From: Duganella sp. SG902
Lineage (GTDB): Bacteria; Pseudomonadota; Gammaproteobacteria; Burkholderiales; Burkholderiaceae_D
Reading direction: 5' to 3'
Assembly (NCBI RefSeq): GCF_013376005.1
Contig: NZ_JABMJK010000012.1
Span: forward strand, 124,001 to 188,000
DNA length: 64,000 nucleotides
Part shown: piece by piece, positions 59,050 through 64,000 of the stretch
How the letters are laid out: every line of letters starts with the position of its first letter
Numbering within the stretch: the first letter of the stretch is position 1
Translations under genes and position numbers: made by a program
Notes under the pieces: generated by a model
The model's database searches: none
The model's input: only the letters and a program-made list of their open reading frames with translations
Told to the model about the DNA's origin: nothing

Positions 59050-60417
59050 TCAAGTGCGGGTCAGGATGGAACGGCCGATGCCGTGGTATTCGAACGCCGC
59101 CTCGGCCATCACCTGCGGCTCGAACAGATTGCGGCCGTCGAAGATCACCGCCTGCTTCAGCGCGGCGCGAATGCGTTCGAAGTCCGGGCTGCGGAAGGCC
59201 TTCCATTCGGTGACGATCACCAGCGCCTCGGCGCCGCTCAGCGCATCCATCGGGCTGTCGGCAAAGCGCACGCGCGCCAGTTCGTCGGCCGTCAGGTCCA
59301 ACGCCAGCACGCGTTTGGCTTCCGTCATCGCGACCGGATCGTACACGGCCACCGTGGCGCCGGCGTCGATCAACTGGCGCAGCAGCACGCGCGACGGCGC
59401 CTCGCGCATGTCGTCGGTATTCGGCTTGAAGGCCAGGCCCCATACGGCGAAATGCTTGCCACGCAAGTCCTCGCCAAAGCGCTTGATCACCTTCTGGCCC
59501 AGCACCAGCTTTTGCTTGTCATTGACCGCTTCCACCGCGCGCAGGATCAGCAAGTCCTGGTCGTACTGGCGCGCGGTGCGCTCCAGCGCCTGCACGTCTT
59601 TCGGGAAGCACGAGCCGCCGTAGCCGGCGCCGGCGTACAGGAAGCTGTGGCCGATGCGCGGATCGGAGCCGATGCCATGCCGTACCGCCTCGATGTCCAC
59701 GCCCACGCGGTCGGCCAGGTTGGCCAGTTCGTTCATGAACGAGATGCGGGTGGCCAGCATGGAGTTGGCGGCGTACTTGGTGAACTCGGCCGAGCGCACG
59801 TCCATCCAGAAGGTGCGCTCGTGATTGCGGTTGAACGGCGCGTACAGCTTCTTCATCATGGCGGCGGCCTTCTGCCCTTCCGCCGTGCTGTCATGGCCGA
59901 TGACGATGCGGTCCGGGCGCATGAAGTCCTCGACCGCCGCGCCCTCTTTCAGGAATTCCGGATTCGACACCACCGAGAAGCTGGCATGGGCGCCACGCGC
60001 GGCCAGTTCCTCCTGCAGGGCCGCCTTCACGCGGTCGCCGGTGCCGACCGGCACGGTGGACTTGTCGACGACGACCTTGAAGCCGGTCATGTGCTTGCCG
60101 ATGTTGCGGGCGGCGGCCAGCACGTACTGCAGGTCGGCCGAGCCATCTTCATCGGGCGGGGTGCCGACCGCGATGAACTGCACGTCGCCGTGCGCCACCG
60201 AGGCCGCGACGTCGGTCGAGAACTGGATGCGGCCGGCGGCGCGGTTGCGCGCCACCACCTCCTCCAGGCCCGGCTCGTGGATCGGGATGCCGCCGTTGTT
60301 CAGCAGATCGATCTTGCGCTGGTCGAGGTCGAGGCAGAACACGTCGTTGCCCAGTTCCGCCAGGCAGGCGCCGGTGACCAGGCCGACGTAGCCGGTGCCG
60401 ATGATGGTGATTTTCAT
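59050..60417 (-). CDS. ugd: UDP-glucose 6-dehydrogenase
   Basis: A 455-residue UDP-glucose dehydrogenase: UDP-glucose + 2 NAD+ to UDP-glucuronate. NAD motif GTGYVGLVTGACLAELG near the start, the catalytic Cys in GAGYGGSCFPKD, and the UDP-binding C-terminal domain with VWGLAFKPNTDDMREAPS are present. The start at 60417 (MKITIIGTGYVG) is the family start; a longer frame runs through the hairpin at 60441. It supplies UDP-GlcA for capsule/EPS or for UDP-Ara4N. Confidence 0.96.
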   Translation of the reverse strand: MKITIIGTGYVGLVTGACLAELGNDVFCLDLDQRKIDLLNNGGIPIHEPGLEEVVARNRAAGRIQFSTDVAASVAHGDVQFIAVGTPPDEDGSADLQYVLAAARNIGKHMTGFKVVVDKSTVPVGTGDRVKAALQEELAARGAHASFSVVSNPEFLKEGAAVEDFMRPDRIVIGHDSTAEGQKAAAMMKKLYAPFNRNHERTFWMDVRSAEFTKYAANSMLATRISFMNELANLADRVGVDIEAVRHGIGSDPRIGHSFLYAGAGYGGSCFPKDVQALERTARQYDQDLLILRAVEAVNDKQKLVLGQKVIKRFGEDLRGKHFAVWGLAFKPNTDDMREAPSRVLLRQLIDAGATVAVYDPVAMTEAKRVLALDLTADELARVRFADSPMDALSGAEALVIVTEWKAFRSPDFERIRAALKQAVIFDGRNLFEPQVMAEAAFEYHGIGRSILTRT

Positions 60418-60440
60418 AGCTATTGCCTTTAATACCACCA

Positions 60441-60470
60441 CCGTCGTCCCGGCGAAGGCCGGGACGACGG
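60441..60470. repeat. Palindrome between lapB and ugd
   Basis: Perfect 13-bp arms CCGTCGTCCCGGC (60441-60453) and GCCGGGACGACGG (60458-60470) with a 4-nt loop. No T-tract, so more like a REP-type intergenic palindrome than a terminator. It is a different sequence family from 10709 and 37797, with a similar design. Confidence 0.8.
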
Positions 60471-60479
60471 CGGAGTTGG

Positions 60480-61655
60480 TTAATTCATGACATTCAATTC
60501 TTCCGTGCGGCGCGGCGGGTAAGTCTCCCAGCGGCTGCAACCAGGACACTGCCAGTAAAACTGGCGCGCCTTGAAACCACAATGGCTGCACTGATAGCGC
60601 GCCAGCTTCTGCGTGTAGCCATGCACCAGATTCTTCACCATCGACAGCTCCGGCACCACGGCCGCCGGCGCGTCCATCAGGCGCGCCTCCAGGAACTTGT
60701 CCAGTCCCAGCAGGGTCGGCGTGCGGCGCAGCTGCTCGCTGACCAGCTGCTTGGCCGCCTCCACCCCATCCAGCTCCAGCACCGCCTTGTACACCACCTC
60801 CACCAGATCGATGGACGACGCCTGCTCAAGGTAGGATTTCAACAGATTGACGCCTTCCTGCGGCCGGCCCACCTTGCGGTAGCCATCCATCAGGCGCTGC
60901 GCCACCAGCGCCACGTGCGGCACGCTGATCTGCTCGACGCGGCGCCAGGTCAGCAGCGCGGCCTCGACGTCGCCCTGGGCCAGCTGCGCGTCGCCGGTCA
61001 GCATGGTGGCGCGCACGTTGACGCGGTCGGCCTGCAGCGACTTCTCCAGCAGCTCCAGCGCCTGCTCCGGATGCAGATGCACCAGCGCGTCCTGCGCCAG
61101 CTCGCAGTAAAACTGCGCGATCTCCTTCTGGCGCGACCCCGCGCCCGACTCCTGCAGGCCGATGGCCGCCTCGATCGCGCGCGGCCACTCCTTCTCGCGC
61201 TGGAAAATCTCCAGCAGCGCGCGCCGCGCCTGCGCCGAATACTGGCCGTTCAGCAGCGTGTTAAAGGTCTCCTCGGCGCGGTCCAGCAGGCCGGCCTTGA
61301 GATAATCCATGCCCAGCTCATACTGCGCCTGGTCCTTCTGCTCGGGCGGCAGGTCCGGGCGCGCCAGCAGGTTCTGGTGCACGCGGATGGCGCGCTCGGT
61401 CTCGCCGCGGCGGCGGAACAGATTGCCCAGCGCGAAGTGCATCTCGGCCGATTCCGGGTCCAGCCGCACGATCTCGATGAAGGCGTCGACCGCCTTGTCC
61501 GGCTGGTCGTTCAGCAGATGGTTCAAGCCCTTGTAATAGCCGCGCGGCAGGGTGCGCGACTCCGACAGCAGCTGACGGATGTCGACCCGCGCCGCGACCC
61601 ATCCCAGGCCAAAGAAAACCGGGATGCCCAGTAACCACCAGAGTTCAAATTCCAT
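60480..61655 (-). CDS. lapB: Lipopolysaccharide assembly protein LapB
   Basis: A 391-residue LapB (YciM): N-terminal membrane helix (about 4-20), then TPR repeats (KGLNHLLNDQPDKAVDAFIEIVRLDPESAEMHFALGNLFRRRGE...), then a C-terminal rubredoxin-like zinc ribbon with two CxxC pairs (YQCSHCGFKARQFYWQCPGCSRWETYPP). It presents LpxC to FtsH and so limits lipid A synthesis. It is 15 bp downstream of lapA. Confidence 0.96.
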   Translation of the reverse strand: MEFELWWLLGIPVFFGLGWVAARVDIRQLLSESRTLPRGYYKGLNHLLNDQPDKAVDAFIEIVRLDPESAEMHFALGNLFRRRGETERAIRVHQNLLARPDLPPEQKDQAQYELGMDYLKAGLLDRAEETFNTLLNGQYSAQARRALLEIFQREKEWPRAIEAAIGLQESGAGSRQKEIAQFYCELAQDALVHLHPEQALELLEKSLQADRVNVRATMLTGDAQLAQGDVEAALLTWRRVEQISVPHVALVAQRLMDGYRKVGRPQEGVNLLKSYLEQASSIDLVEVVYKAVLELDGVEAAKQLVSEQLRRTPTLLGLDKFLEARLMDAPAAVVPELSMVKNLVHGYTQKLARYQCSHCGFKARQFYWQCPGCSRWETYPPRRTEELNVMN

Positions 61656-61670
61656 GCTGTGTGCTTGTCG

Positions 61671-61973
61671 TTATTGTGTATTGACGCTGTCCGGCTGCGG
61701 CTGGCGGTTGGCCTGCTGCGCCGACGCCTGCAGCGTGTGGATGGTCGTCTTGTGCTTGTTGGCCTCGCGGCGATGACGGAACACCGTCGGCGTCAGCGCC
61801 AGCACGCCCAGCACGGCGCCGGCCACGAAAAAGCCCAGCAGCATCAGCACCAGCGGGCCGCGCAGCTCGTAGTGCAGGAACAGCTGCAGATCGACCTCCT
61901 GCGAGTTTTTCAGCGCGAAGCCGAAAAACAAGACGAAGATGATGAAGCCTATGAGGGTGGAGATGAATTTCAT
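61671..61973 (-). CDS. lapA: Lipopolysaccharide assembly protein LapA
   Basis: A 100-residue LapA (DUF1049): two membrane helices (about 3-20 and 40-64) flanking KNSQEVDLQLFLHYELRGPLVL, followed by a cytoplasmic helix. Co-acts with LapB in LPS assembly. The order rpsA-ihfB-lapA-lapB is conserved in beta- and gammaproteobacteria. A terminator separates it from ihfB. Confidence 0.94.
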   Translation of the reverse strand: MKFISTLIGFIIFVLFFGFALKNSQEVDLQLFLHYELRGPLVLMLLGFFVAGAVLGVLALTPTVFRHRREANKHKTTIHTLQASAQQANRQPQPDSVNTQ

Positions 61974-62029
61974 CAGCCAAGGTCCTGTGGTCTAGTTCCG
62001 AGGACGCCAGTATCGCACCTCGGGCAACA

Positions 62030-62066
62030 AAAAAAAAGCGGCACCCCGAAGGACGCCGCTTTGTTT
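62030..62066 (-). terminator. Rho-independent terminator after ihfB
   Basis: On the minus strand AAAGCGGC and GCCGCTTT arms (62055-62062 and 62035-62042) with a 12-nt loop are followed by an eight- to ten-base T-run. It lies about 16 bp beyond the ihfB stop. Confidence 0.85.
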
Positions 62067-62081
62067 TAACTATTGAATGCT

Positions 62082-62387
62082 TCAGTCCTCGATGATCGGT
62101 TGCCCGACCATCGCGTCAACCCGCTCGCGCAACTGCTTGCCCGGCTTGAAGTGCGGCACCCGTTTTTCCGGCACCATCACCTTGTCGCCCGACTTCGGGT
62201 TGCGCCCGATGCGCGGCGGCCGGCTGTTGAGGGCAAAGCTGCCAAAACCGCGGATCTCGATGCGCTGACCGGTCGCCAGGGCGTTGGTCATCGCATCCAG
62301 AATGGTCTTGACGGCGTATTCCGCATCTTTGGCCACCAGCTGAGAGTAACGCTCAGCCAGGCGGTTGATCAGTTCGGACTTAGTCAT
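62082..62387 (-). CDS. ihfB: Integration host factor subunit beta
   Basis: A 101-residue HU/IHF-family DNA-bending protein. TKSELINRLAERYSQLVAKDAEYAVK, the IEIRGFGSF block and the minor-groove arm RPPRIGRNPKSGDKV with the intercalating Pro are typical of the beta subunit. It forms a heterodimer with IHF-alpha (not in this window) and bends DNA at WATCAANNNNTTR sites; possible sites of this type are at 17.5-18.3 kb in this window. It is 10 bp downstream of rpsA. Confidence 0.96.
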   Translation of the reverse strand: MTKSELINRLAERYSQLVAKDAEYAVKTILDAMTNALATGQRIEIRGFGSFALNSRPPRIGRNPKSGDKVMVPEKRVPHFKPGKQLRERVDAMVGQPIIED

Positions 62388-62397
62388 CGACTAGTTC

Positions 62398-64000
62398 TTA
62401 GTTTTTGTTGTCCAGCTTGGCTTTCAGCAGCGCGCCCAGGCTGGTGGTGCCCGAAGCGGCGTTGCTGTCGGCGGCGATGTTTTTCATCGCTTCAGCGGTG
62501 TCGGCCGAGTCTTTGGCCTTGATCGACAGCTGGATCGAACGTGCTTTGCGGTCGATGTTGATCACCAGAGCCTCGACGGTGTCGCCGACTTTCAGGTGGG
62601 TGCCAGCATCTTCCACGCGGTCACGCGAGATTTCCGAAGCGCGCAGGTAGCCTTCCACTTCTTCCGACAGCTGGATCACGGCGCCTTTAGGCTCCACCGA
62701 TTTCACGGTGCCGGTGACCAGCGAACCCTTGTCGTTCATGGCGGCGAAGTTGTTGAACGGATCACCTTCCAGTTGCTTCACGCCCAGCGAAACGCGCTCG
62801 CGCTCCACGTCGATGGCCAGAACCACGGCTTCCAGCTCGTCGCCTTTCTTGAACTTGCGCACGGCTTCTTCGCCGGACTCGGTCCACGACAGGTCGGACA
62901 GGTGCACCAGGCCGTCGATGTTGCCAGCCAGGCCGATGAACACGCCGAAGTCGGTGATCGACTTGATCGCGCCCTTGACCTTGTCACCCTTCTTGTGGGT
63001 CACGCCGAAGTCGTCCCATGGGTTGGCCTTGCACTGTTTCATGCCCAGCGAGATACGGCGACGCTCTTCGTCGATCTCCAGCACCATCACTTCCACTTCG
63101 TCGCCCAGCTGGACAACCTTGTTAGGAGCGACGTTCTTGTTGGTCCAGTCCATTTCCGACACGTGCACCAGGCCTTCGATGCCTTGTTCAACTTCAACGA
63201 ACGCGCCGTAGTCGGTCAGGTTGGTCACTTTACCGAACAGGCGGGTGCCTTGTGGGTAGCGACGCGACAGGCCGGTCCATGGATCGTCGCCCAGTTGCTT
63301 CACGCCCAGCGAAACACGGTTCTTCTCTTGATCGTACTTCAGGACTTTCGCGGTGATCTCCTGGCCAACGGTCAGCACTTCCGATGGGTGACGCACACGA
63401 CGCCATGCCAGGTCGGTGATGTGCAGCAGGCCGTCGATGCCGCCCAGGTCCACGAACGCGCCGTAGTCGGTGATGTTCTTCACAACGCCGGTCACCACGG
63501 TGCCTTCTTTCAGGGTTTCCATCAGCTTCTGACGCTCTTCGCCCATCGACGCTTCGATGACGGCGCGGCGCGACAGCACAACGTTGTTACGCTTGCGGTC
63601 CAGCTTGATAACTTTGAACTCGAGGGTCTTGCCTTCGAACGGGGTGGTGTCCTTGACCGGACGGGTGTCCACCAGCGAACCTGGCAGGAAGGCGCGGATG
63701 CCGTTGGTCAGCACGGTCAGGCCGCCCTTGACTTTGCCGTTCACGGTGCCGACGACGATCTCGCCCGACTCCATTGCTTTTTCCAGAGCCAGCCACGACG
63801 CCAGACGCTTGGCCTTGTCGCGCGACAGGATGGTATCGCCGAAACCATTTTCCAGCGATTCGATGGCCACGGAAACGAAGTCGCCTACTTTGACTTCCAG
63901 TTCGCCCTGGTCATTCTTGAATTCTTCAACAGGGATGAAAGCTTCCGATTTCAGGCCTGCGTTGACGATCACGAAGTTGTGATCCAGACGAACGACTTCA
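62398..64000 (-). CDS. rpsA: 30S ribosomal protein S1, 5' end outside the window
   Basis: The 3' part (about 534 codons) of rpsA; the frame continues to the window edge (EVVRLDHNFVIVNAG...), so the first 20-35 residues are missing. At least five S1/OB repeats are visible, e.g. GTVVTGVVKNITDYGAFVDLGGIDGLLHITDL, GKVTNLTDYGAFVEVEQGIEGLVHVSEMDW and GAIKSITDFGVFIGLAGNIDGLVHLSDLSW, plus a sixth toward the C terminus. S1 unwinds mRNA on the 30S subunit. It is followed by ihfB as in related genomes. Confidence 0.97.
   Translation of the reverse strand, partial: EVVRLDHNFVIVNAGLKSEAFIPVEEFKNDQGELEVKVGDFVSVAIESLENGFGDTILSRDKAKRLASWLALEKAMESGEIVVGTVNGKVKGGLTVLTNGIRAFLPGSLVDTRPVKDTTPFEGKTLEFKVIKLDRKRNNVVLSRRAVIEASMGEERQKLMETLKEGTVVTGVVKNITDYGAFVDLGGIDGLLHITDLAWRRVRHPSEVLTVGQEITAKVLKYDQEKNRVSLGVKQLGDDPWTGLSRRYPQGTRLFGKVTNLTDYGAFVEVEQGIEGLVHVSEMDWTNKNVAPNKVVQLGDEVEVMVLEIDEERRRISLGMKQCKANPWDDFGVTHKKGDKVKGAIKSITDFGVFIGLAGNIDGLVHLSDLSWTESGEEAVRKFKKGDELEAVVLAIDVERERVSLGVKQLEGDPFNNFAAMNDKGSLVTGTVKSVEPKGAVIQLSEEVEGYLRASEISRDRVEDAGTHLKVGDTVEALVINIDRKARSIQLSIKAKDSADTAEAMKNIAADSNAASGTTSLGALLKAKLDNKN

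Noticed and set aside
60441..60470. Classical Rho-independent terminator after lapB
   Set aside because: Strong hairpin but no T-run on either strand; annotated as palindromic repeat.

Overview
The window is a high-GC, gene-dense stretch of a betaproteobacterial chromosome, most likely Oxalobacteraceae (Massilia/Duganella/Janthinobacterium-like). This is judged from gene order and protein style: exbB-exbD-lpxK-Trm112-kdsB-adk, rpsA-ihfB-lapA-lapB, Fe-SOD next to xseA, and a DUF4148 protein. The assignment is inference, as no database search was possible. No rRNA, tRNA, CRISPR array, prophage or insertion sequence was seen.

Layout. 0-10.7 kb (all minus strand): a two-component pair (response regulator; 1645-residue hybrid kinase with a periplasmic beta-propeller), patatin phospholipase, gamma-glutamyltransferase, a small SMR-like membrane protein, a short-chain dehydrogenase and a YjjG-type nucleotidase. 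10.7-17.4 kb (minus): a small secreted protein, the proton-pumping pyrophosphatase HppA, adenylate kinase, then an envelope operon exbB-exbD-lpxK-Trm112-kdsB. 17.4-18.5 kb: a 1.09-kb gene-free divergent region with a regular array of DnaA-box modules. 18.5-24.9 kb: xseA, glucokinase with a divergent LacI-type regulator, sodB, an aldo/keto reductase and a LysR regulator. 25.2-31.6 kb: an AaeXAB-like efflux locus with its own outer-membrane factor and two regulators (MarR, LysR). 31.6-38.9 kb: small enzymes, DsbA, a cobalamin-type TonB receptor with periplasmic binding protein, a DODA-type dioxygenase and the ribosome-assembly GTPase YlqF. 39-49 kb: OPT transporter, S9 peptidase, HDAC-like deacetylase, a MoxR-DUF58-transglutaminase operon and a lytic transglycosylase. 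49.5-57.6 kb: a small HTH-like protein, CysM, a cyclic-nucleotide-domain/thioredoxin-reductase-like fusion, a HEAT-like protein, an unknown RAMA/DUF2924-like protein behind a long purine/pyrimidine hairpin, an MBL-fold hydrolase and an M28 peptidase. 57.7-64 kb (minus): ComEA-like protein, heptose kinase RfaE1, UDP-glucose dehydrogenase, LapB, LapA, IHF-beta and the 3' part of rpsA.

Theme. Much of the core content serves the outer membrane: Kdo activation (KdsB), lipid A kinase (LpxK), heptose synthesis (RfaE1), LPS assembly control (LapAB), UDP-glucuronate supply (Ugd) and ExbBD energy transduction.

The most striking signal is the exbB-xseA intergenic region. Six copies of an 87-88-bp module occur there. 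Each has a DnaA box (TGTGGATAA or TGTGGACAA), then TTGAT starting 45 bp (44 in one copy) after the box start, and a GCA-ending block at a constant 43 bp. The TTGAT lies in a match to the IHF consensus that is perfect in three copies. DnaA and IHF sites at fixed spacing are what E. coli datA, DARS2 and oriC use to control replication initiation, so this may be an amplified datA/DARS-like locus or a replication-linked element. Other noncoding features of interest are a perfect CRP-like palindrome before xseA, a 26-bp perfect inverted repeat after xseA, LacI-type operators over the glk promoter, and the purine/pyrimidine hairpin at 54.2 kb.
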